A stretch of DNA of 33,021 bases from Alphaproteobacteria bacterium (GTDB lineage Bacteria > Pseudomonadota > Alphaproteobacteria > GCA-2731375). The notes below the pieces were generated by a model. It did not search any database and had not been told where the DNA came from. It worked only from the letters and a program-made list of their open reading frames with translations. The first letter of the stretch is position 1; each line of letters opens with the position of its first letter. The translations under genes were made by a program, and so were the position numbers. The stretch spans positions 1 to 33,021 of the forward strand of contig JASLMH010000036.1 in NCBI GenBank assembly GCA_030746635.1, given 5' to 3'. Positions 1-6,997 of the stretch are shown in pieces.

Positions 1-6
1 GCCATA

Positions 7-39
7 GAAAAATCTCCTTGTGACGCATGTGTGACAAGG
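7..39 (-). terminator. possible terminator after tRNA-Gly
   Basis: Reading the minus strand downstream of the tRNA, a CCTTGT / ACAAGG inverted repeat (about 6 bp, then a C-C mismatch and two more pairs) is followed by AGATTTTTC. A short stem plus T-run just after a tRNA suggests an intrinsic terminator. The stem is weak, so this is only a candidate. Confidence 0.4.
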
Positions 40-83
40 CTTGTTTCTGATTAGCTAGTTATCTGCTAAGTATTTGTTTCTAT

Positions 84-157
84 TGGAGCGGGCGAAGAGA
101 ATCGAACTCTCGTCTTAAGCTTGGGAAGCTCCTGCTCTACCATTGAGCTACGCCCGC
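84..157 (-). tRNA. tRNA-Gly (anticodon CCC)
   Basis: The reverse complement is a complete 74-nt tRNA. The acceptor strands GCGGGCG and CGCCCGC pair, the D-arm carries TAGCTCAATGGTAGAGC, the anticodon loop is TTCCCAA giving CCC, the T-arm carries GTTCGATTC, and CCA is encoded at the 3' end. It closely resembles the E. coli glyU tRNA. One anticodon-stem pair (27-43) looks like a G-A mismatch. A weak terminator-like hairpin follows at 7-39. Confidence 0.96.
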
Positions 158-380
158 CCAGGCGCCGAGTCTTAGCATAACGCCCGGCCGATGCGAAGCA
201 TCCGGACGCGGCGTTGGCCACCCGAAACCCATTACACGCCGGATCACGGTTGCGCGAGGGTACGGTGTTGCCCCGTTGACAAAGTGCTGCCGCCCCCACA
301 CCTTCAAGCCGCCGTGGCGGGGGGCGCGATTCGTCACTTTCCGTCGTTTTTCGTCGTGTCGTTTTCTTGGGATCCGTGTG

Positions 381-1340
381 ATGAACAGTGCCATAACCGA
401 TCAGGCGCCCTTGGGGCTGGACAGCAGCAAGTTCCGCGACCCCCTCTGCACCGCCGACGGTCAGCGCCGGGCGCAGGTGGCCCTGGGCGGCATCGAGACG
501 CTGTGGTTCAACACCGGCACCCTGTGCAACCTGACCTGCACCAACTGCTATATCGAATCCAGCCCGACCAACGATCGTTTGAGCTATCTCTCGGCGGCCG
601 AGGTGGCGGCGGTGCTGGACGAATTGCGGGCCGACCGGCGGGCCCGGGAGATCGGCTTTACGGGTGGCGAGCCGTTCATGAATCCGGCACTCCCGGCCAT
701 GCTGGACGATGCCCTGGGCCGGGGCTACCGGGTGCTGGTGCTGACCAACGCCATGCGGCCGATGATGAAACAGGCCGACGACCTGCTGGCCCTGCGGGAA
801 AAATACGGTGACCGACTGTGTCTGCGGGTATCGATCGATCATTACGCGCCGCGCCTGCACGAGCTGGAGCGCGGCCCGCATGCCTGGTCGCGCATGCTGA
901 CCGGCCTCGGCTGGCTGGTCGACAACGGCTTCCGCCTCAACGTCGCCGGCCGCACCCTGTCGGGCGAGAGCGAAGACCGCCTGCGCGCCGGCTACGGCAA
1001 GTTCTTCGCCGAGCAGGGCGTACCGGTGAACGCCGACGATCCCCGGCAATTGGTGCTGTTCCCGGAAATGGACGCCACCATCGACGTACCGGAAATCACC
1101 GAGGCTTGCTGGGATATCCTCGATGTCGCGCCGGCGGCGATGATGTGCGCCGCCTCCCGCATGGTGGTGAAGCGCCGTGGCGAGGCCGGGGTGAAGGTGC
1201 TGGCCTGTACCCTGCTGCCCTATGATGAACAGTTCGAACTGGGCGCGACCCTGGCCGAGGCCAGTGGCGCGGTGCCCCTGAACCACCCCCACTGCGCCCG
1301 CTTCTGCGTCCTGGGCGGCGGTTCCTGCTCCGCCGGCTGA
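381..1340 (+). CDS. radical SAM protein, substrate unknown
   Basis: 319 aa. A radical SAM [4Fe-4S] site reads C49-x3-C53-x2-C56 (CNLTCTNC) and is followed by the GGEP motif at 95-98, which contacts SAM in this superfamily. Further cysteines lie in the C-terminal third, with C305, C309 and C316 at the very end. They could bind an auxiliary cluster as in SPASM/Twitch-type enzymes, but the pattern is not canonical. I chose ATG 381 because the upstream in-frame extension (from 276) is basic, low-complexity and lies before the conserved region; the ribosome site is weak. The next gene, a calcineurin-like protein, starts 136 nt downstream on the same strand after a large hairpin, so the two may act together. 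Substrate and product cannot be read from the sequence. Confidence 0.85.
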   Translation: MNSAITDQAPLGLDSSKFRDPLCTADGQRRAQVALGGIETLWFNTGTLCNLTCTNCYIESSPTNDRLSYLSAAEVAAVLDELRADRRAREIGFTGGEPFMNPALPAMLDDALGRGYRVLVLTNAMRPMMKQADDLLALREKYGDRLCLRVSIDHYAPRLHELERGPHAWSRMLTGLGWLVDNGFRLNVAGRTLSGESEDRLRAGYGKFFAEQGVPVNADDPRQLVLFPEMDATIDVPEITEACWDILDVAPAAMMCAASRMVVKRRGEAGVKVLACTLLPYDEQFELGATLAEASGAVPLNHPHCARFCVLGGGSCSAG

Positions 1341-1368
1341 GGCATGTCCAATTTGACTGGAATCGCCG

Positions 1369-1442
1369 GGCCACCCGCTCCCCCGTCCCAACCACCCCGA
1401 GGGTACCATCTATGGGTGGTTGGGACGGGGGAGCGGGTGGCC
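1369..1442. repeat. perfect 29-bp inverted repeat (hairpin)
   Basis: The arms 1369-1397 and 1414-1442 are exact reverse complements over 29 nt, separated by a 16-nt loop (1398-1413). The arm begins GGCCACCCGCTC. It fills most of the gap between the radical SAM gene and the phosphoesterase-like gene and ends 33 nt before the latter's start. There is no T-run after either arm, so it is not a typical intrinsic terminator. It could be an RNA-processing or attenuation element, or a small mobile palindrome. Confidence 0.9.
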
Positions 1443-1475
1443 GGGAGCAATCTTGCATACCTTTAGGGAGCCCCG

Positions 1476-2366
1476 ATGGCCGGCCTGCTGACATTCCCGG
1501 GCGATCGGGAAATGGACCTGGGCGAGGTCGACGGCCCGCTGCTGCTGTTCGGCGGCCCCTACGGCAATCTGCAGGCGACCGAGGCGATGCTGGCCGAGGC
1601 CGGGCGCCTGGGCATCCCGCCCGAACGCACCATCTGTACCGGCGACCTGGTCGCCTATTGCGCCGAGCCGCGGGCCACGGTGGCGGCGGTGCGCCGGGCC
1701 GGCATCCAGGCGGTGATGGGCAATTGCGAGGAAAGCCTGGCCCGGGATGCCGGCGATTGCGGCTGCGGCTTCGCCGAGGACAGCGCCTGCGACCGCCTGG
1801 CCCAACAATGGTACGGCCACGCCCTCGGCGAAATCGGCGCCGACGACCGCCGCTGGATGGGCCAACTACCCCGGCGCCTGCGCTTCCGCCTGAACGGTCG
1901 TGGGTTGCTGGTGATCCATGGCGGCGTCTCGTCGATCAACCGCTTCGTCTTCCCCTCCACCCCGGCCGCCGAGAAACTGGCCGAAATCATTGCCGCCAGG
2001 GCGGATGGCGTGATCGGCGGCCATAGCGGCCTGCCGTTCAGTCAGTTGATCGACGGCTATCTGTGGCACAACGCCGGCGCCATCGGGCTGCCGGCCAACG
2101 ACGGCACTGCCCGGGTCTGGTTCTCGCTGCTTTGGCCGGACGGCGACGGCATCCGTATCGAACATCGGCCGCTGTCCTATGACCACCAGACCGCCGCTGA
2201 TCGCATCCGTCGGGCCGGCCTGGCGGAAGGTTATGCCAGGGCCGTCGAGGTCGGCCTGTGGCCGAGTCTGGATATCCTGCCGGCCGCCGAGCGAGCCGCC
2301 ACGGGCCAGGCGATCGAACCTCAGGGCTTGAACTGGCCCACAACCGCCCGCGCCGTCAGTCGCTGA
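1476..2366 (+). CDS. calcineurin-like phosphoesterase with degenerate metal site 1
   Basis: 296 aa. The fold motifs are in order but altered. Motif I, usually D-x-H-G-N, reads GGPYGN (26-31), so the Asp and His ligands are Gly27 and Tyr29. Motif II is GD (D57), motif III GNCE (N83), motif IV IHGG (H148). Motif V, usually GHxH, reads GHSG (H183, then Gly185). The ligands of metal site 1 (motif I Asp and His, last His) are therefore lost, while the bridging D57 and the site 2 ligands N83, H148 and H183 remain. A Cys-rich stretch (C84, C95, C97, C105) follows motif III and might bind metal instead. A good ribosome site (AGGGAG) precedes ATG 1476. It sits directly after the radical SAM gene, so linked function is inferred. 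Classical phosphodiesterase activity is doubtful. Confidence 0.8.
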   Translation: MAGLLTFPGDREMDLGEVDGPLLLFGGPYGNLQATEAMLAEAGRLGIPPERTICTGDLVAYCAEPRATVAAVRRAGIQAVMGNCEESLARDAGDCGCGFAEDSACDRLAQQWYGHALGEIGADDRRWMGQLPRRLRFRLNGRGLLVIHGGVSSINRFVFPSTPAAEKLAEIIAARADGVIGGHSGLPFSQLIDGYLWHNAGAIGLPANDGTARVWFSLLWPDGDGIRIEHRPLSYDHQTAADRIRRAGLAEGYARAVEVGLWPSLDILPAAERAATGQAIEPQGLNWPTTARAVSR

Positions 2367-2420
2367 AACCACCCGAATTCGGTTGTTCGCCCCCTCGCCG
2401 TGGGGCATAAACTGCCGCCC

Positions 2421-3602
2421 ATGAGCTACGATTATCCGTTCGCCGGTCTGCGGGTCCTGGATCTCTCGCAGGGTTACGCCGGGCCCTATTGCGCTGCCTT
2501 GCTGTCCCTTTACGGCGCCGAGGTGATCAAGGTGGAACCGGCCGCGGGTGACTGGGCCCGCGGCCTGGGCCCGACCTATGGCGACCAGACCGCCATCTCC
2601 CTGGCCGCCAACCGCGGCAAGAAGAGCATCGTCCTGGATTTGAAGAGCGAGGGCGGCCGGGCTGTCGCCCGCGACCTGGCGGCGCGCTCGGATGTTTTCA
2701 TCGAAGGCTTCCGCCCCGGCGTCTGCGCCCGCTTCGGTTTGTCCTACGACGACGTGCGGACCCTCAATCCGGGCGTGATCTATCTGGCCGTCAGCGGCTA
2801 CGGCCACCAGGGGCCCTACGCCGACCGGCCCTGCACCGACACCGTCGCCCAGGCCTTTTCCGGCCTGATGTCGATCAACAGCGGCGGCGACGGGGTGCCG
2901 CACCGGGTCGGCCACTACATCATCGATTGCGTCACCGCGCTGTATGCCTATCAGGCCCTGTCGACCGCCCTGTACGCCCGCCGGGACCGGCCCGAGGGCC
3001 GCTTCATCGATTGCAACCTGATGCAGGCGGCGGCGGCCCTGCAGGCCTCGCGGATCACCGAGGTCGGGCTGGAGGGCGTCGCCGCCGAAAGCCTGAACGC
3101 GCCGGCCGGCACCTACCACACTAGCGACGGCTTTTTGGCCATCACCCTGGTCAAGGAGGAGCATTTCGGCCTGCTCTGCCGGACCCTGGACCTGCCGGAG
3201 CTGGCGGATGATCCCCGCTACACCAATTTCGCCGATCGGGGCACCCACATGGACATCCTGGGCCCGCTGCTGCAACAGCGCCTGGCGCGGGAAACGACCG
3301 AGGTCTGGGCCGAGAAGTTACGGGCCGCCGGCCTGCTGGCCGTGCCGGTGCTGAGCCACGGCGATTGGCTGAACGATCCCCACGTGCGCGCCATCGGGGC
3401 CTGCAAGACCATCCCGCAACCGGGCCTCGGCCCGATGGCGATGCCGGAGGTTCCGGGCACGGCGGCGATCCGGCCCGACGACCCCCGGCAGGCCGCACCG
3501 GCGCTGGGCCAGCACGGCCGCGAAGTCCTGACCGGCCTGGGCTACGACGAAGGGCGGATCAGGGCCCTGGCGGCCGACGGCGCCGTCACCCTGCCCGGCT
3601 AA
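2421..3602 (+). CDS. class III CoA-transferase (CaiB/BaiF family)
   Basis: 393 aa, the normal length for the family. It moves CoA between organic acids through an enzyme-bound aspartyl-CoA thioester, in the cytoplasm. The N-terminal signature (LRVLDLSQGYAGPYC, then GAEVIKVEP) is present. The expected catalytic Asp is D169 in HYIIDC, the same position as Asp169 of formyl-CoA transferase Frc. ATG 2421 is preferred over an in-frame GTG at 2400 because MSYDYPFAGLRVLDL is the usual N-terminus; neither has a strong ribosome site. A MaoC hydratase starts 23 nt downstream, so the two probably handle the same acyl-CoA. The acid substrates cannot be assigned. Confidence 0.9.
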   Translation: MSYDYPFAGLRVLDLSQGYAGPYCAALLSLYGAEVIKVEPAAGDWARGLGPTYGDQTAISLAANRGKKSIVLDLKSEGGRAVARDLAARSDVFIEGFRPGVCARFGLSYDDVRTLNPGVIYLAVSGYGHQGPYADRPCTDTVAQAFSGLMSINSGGDGVPHRVGHYIIDCVTALYAYQALSTALYARRDRPEGRFIDCNLMQAAAALQASRITEVGLEGVAAESLNAPAGTYHTSDGFLAITLVKEEHFGLLCRTLDLPELADDPRYTNFADRGTHMDILGPLLQQRLARETTEVWAEKLRAAGLLAVPVLSHGDWLNDPHVRAIGACKTIPQPGLGPMAMPEVPGTAAIRPDDPRQAAPALGQHGREVLTGLGYDEGRIRALAADGAVTLPG

Positions 3603-3625
3603 CGACAACAAAGGATGGCAACGCC

Positions 3626-4114
3626 ATGAGCAGCGAGAGGTTCGATCCGGCGGCGCACAAGTTCGCCGAGTCCAGCTATTTCGAGGACCTGGAGATCGGT
3701 CAGCAGTTCTATATCCCCTCCAGGACCGTGACCGAGGGCCAGTTCTCGGCCTTCCAGGCCGCCTCCGGCGACAACCATCCGATCCACTACGACGTGGAAT
3801 ACTGCAAGGCCCAGGGCCATCCGGGCCTGCTGGCCCATGGCTTCCAGGTGGCGATCCAGACCTGTGCCGGGGCCGGGATCTTCCCGCATGTGGTTGGCGA
3901 TTCGATGATCGGCTTCATCGAGCAATCCAGTCGATTCCTGAAACCGGTCTATGCCGGCGACACGCTCTATCCGATGCTGACCGTCAGCGATCTGAAGCCG
4001 CAGCGCTCAACCGGCGTCGTCACCGTGGCCTCCACCGTGCACAACCAGAAGGGCGAACTGGTTCTGGAAGGTGAGCAGCGCTACCTGCTGCGCAAGCGCC
4101 AGGCCGGCAACTAG
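3626..4114 (+). CDS. MaoC-like hotdog-fold acyl-CoA hydratase
   Basis: 162 aa, single hotdog domain. The catalytic pair of (R)-specific enoyl-CoA hydratases is visible as D49 and H54 in SGDNHPIHYD, followed by AHGFQVA, which matches the family's pattern. An AAAGGA ribosome site lies 10 nt before ATG 3626. The gene follows a class III CoA-transferase by 23 nt and precedes trkH by 32 nt on the same strand. Together with the transferase it suggests activation and hydration of a small unsaturated acid, as in mesaconyl- or crotonyl-type degradation, but the substrate is unknown. Confidence 0.88.
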   Translation: MSSERFDPAAHKFAESSYFEDLEIGQQFYIPSRTVTEGQFSAFQAASGDNHPIHYDVEYCKAQGHPGLLAHGFQVAIQTCAGAGIFPHVVGDSMIGFIEQSSRFLKPVYAGDTLYPMLTVSDLKPQRSTGVVTVASTVHNQKGELVLEGEQRYLLRKRQAGN

Positions 4115-4146
4115 GGGCGGGTCCGCCGGGCCCGGGGGCCGACCGC

Positions 4147-5595
4147 ATGGCCGAATACCGACCGGTTTTCCTCGTCAACGGCCTGTTGCTGCTGGTGCTG
4201 GGCCTGACCATGCTGGTGCCGGCGCTGCTCGATGCGCGGGCCGACAACCCCGACTGGCAGGTGTTCCTGGCCGCCGCCTTCCTGACCGGGTTCGTCGGCG
4301 GCGCCCTGACCATCACCTCGTGGGGCACCGAGGGCGATTTACCGCTGCGCCAGGCTTTCCTGTTGACCACCACGTCGTGGGTGGTGATGCCGGCCTTCGC
4401 CGCCCTGCCGCTGGCCTTCGCGGATTTGAACCTCAGTTATACGGATGCCTTCTTCGAGGCCATGTCGGGCCTCACCACCACCGGCTCGACGGTGATCTCC
4501 GGCCTGGAGGAAGCGCCGCCCGGCATCCTGATCTGGCGCGCCCTGCTGCAATGGCTGGGCGGCATCGGCATCATCGTCACCGCCGTCGCCATCCTGCCGA
4601 TGCTGGGCGTCGGCGGCATGCAACTGTTCAGGATGGAATCCTCGGATTCGGCCGAGAAGGCGCTGCCGCGCACGGCCCAGATCGCCGCCGTCATCGGCAT
4701 CATCTATCTCGCCCTGTCGGCGCTGTGCGCCCTGGTCTACTGGGCCGCCGGGATGCCGGCCTTCGACGCCGCCGCCCACGCCATGACGACCATCGCCACC
4801 GGCGGCTTCTCGACCTCGGACCGCTCGGTCGGCGGCTACGACAGCGCCCTGATCGAATGCACCGCCACCGCCTTCATGATCGTCGGCAGCCTGCCGTTCC
4901 TGCTGTATTTCCAGGTCGCCCGGGGCCGGCCGCTGGCGCTCTGGCGGGACAGCCAGGTGCGCTGGTTCTTCGCCATCCTGGCCGCCGCCGTGGCGGTGAT
5001 GACGCTGTGGCGGGTCGCCGGCAACGACCAGCCGCTCTTGGAAACCCTGCGCTACACCACCTTCAACGTCACCTCGATCCTGACCGGCACCGGCTATGCC
5101 ACCACCGACTACACCGAATGGGGCGGCTTCGCCGTGGCAATGTTCCTGTTCGTGATGTTCATCGGCGGCTGCGCCGGCTCGACCTCGTGCGGCATCAAGA
5201 TCTTCCGCTTCCAGGTGCTGTACGCCGCCGTCCGCACCCAGATGGGCCGGCTGCTGCAGCCCCATGGCGTCTTCATCGCCAACTTCAACCGCCGGCCGAT
5301 CCCGGAATCGGTGATGGATTCGGTGATGAGCTTCTTCTTCCTGTTCGCCCTGGGCTTCGCCGTGCTGGCGGTGCTGCTCAGCCTCTTGGGCCTGGACTTC
5401 CTGACCGCCGTGTCGGGCGCCGGCACGGCGATCGCCAACGTCGGGCCCGGCCTCGGCCAGGTCATCGGCCCCTCGGGCACCTTCGCACCGCTGCCCGACG
5501 CGGCGAAATGGCTGCTCTCGGCCGGCATGCTGCTGGGCCGCCTGGAACTACTCACCGTCATGGTTCTCTTTACCCCGACTTTCTGGCGCGGGTAG
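4147..5595 (+). CDS. trkH: TrkH-family potassium uptake transmembrane protein
   Basis: 482 aa, a typical length for TrkH. It is the pore subunit of the Trk K+ uptake system in the inner membrane and normally works with the NAD-binding regulator TrkA, which is not in this window. All four pore-loop filters can be read in order: TTTGSTV, ATGGFST, TGTGYAT and NVGPGL. Between them are about ten long hydrophobic segments. FIGGCAGSTSCGIKIFR after the third filter is also typical. It sits 32 nt after the MaoC gene with no obvious functional link and is convergent with dctM. Related KtrB or TrkG proteins are possible, but the length and loops favour TrkH. Confidence 0.92.
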   Translation: MAEYRPVFLVNGLLLLVLGLTMLVPALLDARADNPDWQVFLAAAFLTGFVGGALTITSWGTEGDLPLRQAFLLTTTSWVVMPAFAALPLAFADLNLSYTDAFFEAMSGLTTTGSTVISGLEEAPPGILIWRALLQWLGGIGIIVTAVAILPMLGVGGMQLFRMESSDSAEKALPRTAQIAAVIGIIYLALSALCALVYWAAGMPAFDAAAHAMTTIATGGFSTSDRSVGGYDSALIECTATAFMIVGSLPFLLYFQVARGRPLALWRDSQVRWFFAILAAAVAVMTLWRVAGNDQPLLETLRYTTFNVTSILTGTGYATTDYTEWGGFAVAMFLFVMFIGGCAGSTSCGIKIFRFQVLYAAVRTQMGRLLQPHGVFIANFNRRPIPESVMDSVMSFFFLFALGFAVLAVLLSLLGLDFLTAVSGAGTAIANVGPGLGQVIGPSGTFAPLPDAAKWLLSAGMLLGRLELLTVMVLFTPTFWRG

Positions 5596-5599
5596 GGGC

Positions 5600-5619
5600 G
5601 GTCGTGGCAAGGCACGACC
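5600..5619. terminator. short hairpin between convergent genes
   Basis: GGTCGTG (5600-5606) pairs perfectly with CACGACC (5613-5619) across a 6-nt loop. It lies in the 34-nt gap between trkH and the convergent dctM. There is no T-run, so termination on either strand is a guess from position. Confidence 0.3.
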
Positions 5620-5629
5620 TGACCGAGCG

Positions 5630-6997
5630 CTATTCCAGCACCTTCAACGGCAGCCAGTGGGCCAGCAGCGGAAAGGCCATGACCAGGCCGATGCCGAACA
5701 GTTGCGCCGCCACGATCGGCAGGATGCCGCGATAGATGTCGACGATGCGGATCTCGGGCGGCGCCGCGCCCTTCAGGAAGAACAGGGCGAAACCGAATGG
5801 CGGCGTCAGGAACGAGGTCTGCATGGTCAAGGCGATCAGGGTGGCCAGCCACACGGCCTTGGCGGTGCCGCCGGCGACGTGGCTGGAGAAATCCAGCTCC
5901 GCCAGCACCGGCAGGAACAGCGGCAGGGTGATGATGGTGATCTCGATCCAGTCGATGAAGAAGCCCAACACGAAAATGATACCGATCACCGTCAGCAGCA
6001 TGCCCCAATCGCCCAGGGCCAGGCCCGAGAGCATGCCGCTGACCACGTCGTCGCCGCTGAAATAGCGGAACGGATAGGAGAACACGTTCGCCGCCAGCAC
6101 CACGAAGAACACCATGGCGGTCATCAGCGCCGTGCCCTCGACCACCTCGCGGAACAGCGGCCAGGTCAGGCGCCCATTCAACAGCATCAGCAATAGGCCG
6201 CCGGCGGCGCCGACGGCGCCGGACTGCGACGGCGTCGCCCAGCCGAAGATGATCGAGCCCAGGACCAGGAAGATCAGGCCCGACGGCATCACCAGGCCGC
6301 GCACGTAGAAGCCCAGCCATTGCACCGCCGACATCTCCGGCAGGTCGTGGTCCGCCCGCCGGTGCGCCTTGTCGAGGACGGCGGCGCCAATGTAGTAGGC
6401 CAGGTAGCAGCCGATCAGGATCATCGCCGGCACTAGCGCGGCCAGGAACATATGGCCGATCGACACCCGCAATTTGCCGGCCAGGAAGAACAGCATGATC
6501 GCCGGCGGCAGGATCAGGCCCAGGGTGCCGGCGGCGGCGACCACGCCGCTGGCTTGCGATGGCCGGTAGCCCTGGCTCAGCATGGTCGGCAGGGCGATCA
6601 GCGCCATGGTGGCGACCGAGGCGCCGATGACGCCGGCGGTGGGCGCCAGCACCACGCCGAGCAGGGTAACCGCGATCGCCATGCCGGCCGGGATCCGCCG
6701 CAACAGGAATTGCAGGGCCAGCAGCAGATCGCGGGCGATGCCGCTCTTTTCCAGCGCCATGCCCATGAACAACAACATCGGCACCGCCGGGTAGATCAGG
6801 CTGCCGTTGATCGAGCCGTAGACCCTAAGCGGTATGTTCAACAGGGCGATCGGCGGCATCTCGCCCAACAGGATGCCGATCAGCGAGAACATCACGCCCA
6901 GGCCGGCCAGCAACAGCGCCACCGGCAGGCCGGAAAAGATCAATATCGCCAGCGATCCCAGCATCGCCAGCGGCAACAGGTCGACGAATTCAACCAT
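5630..6997 (-). CDS. dctM: TRAP transporter large permease (DctM)
   Basis: 455 aa, very hydrophobic, with around 12 membrane segments. This is the transport subunit of a tripartite ATP-independent periplasmic transporter, which uses ion gradients to import organic acids delivered by a periplasmic binding protein. Family signatures include GVVLAPTAGVIGASVATM, GLILPPAIMLFF, FIDWIEITIITLPLFLPV and QTSFLTPPFGFALFF. ATG 6997 overlaps the end of the upstream gene by 8 nt (ATGGTTGA), indicating translational coupling. That upstream gene carries the DctQ domain fused to an RND pump. No DctP/TAXI-type binding protein is encoded in the window, so the substrate is unknown. Confidence 0.93.
   Translation of the reverse strand: MVEFVDLLPLAMLGSLAILIFSGLPVALLLAGLGVMFSLIGILLGEMPPIALLNIPLRVYGSINGSLIYPAVPMLLFMGMALEKSGIARDLLLALQFLLRRIPAGMAIAVTLLGVVLAPTAGVIGASVATMALIALPTMLSQGYRPSQASGVVAAAGTLGLILPPAIMLFFLAGKLRVSIGHMFLAALVPAMILIGCYLAYYIGAAVLDKAHRRADHDLPEMSAVQWLGFYVRGLVMPSGLIFLVLGSIIFGWATPSQSGAVGAAGGLLLMLLNGRLTWPLFREVVEGTALMTAMVFFVVLAANVFSYPFRYFSGDDVVSGMLSGLALGDWGMLLTVIGIIFVLGFFIDWIEITIITLPLFLPVLAELDFSSHVAGGTAKAVWLATLIALTMQTSFLTPPFGFALFFLKGAAPPEIRIVDIYRGILPIVAAQLFGIGLVMAFPLLAHWLPLKVLE

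Noticed and set aside
66-1409. Long minus-strand open frame across the tRNA and the radical SAM gene
   Set aside because: Rich in Gly, Ala, His and Arg with no domain; it is antisense to a clear gene. Its end (RSSMVEQ, then FSSPAP) is the usual false protein read from a tRNA.
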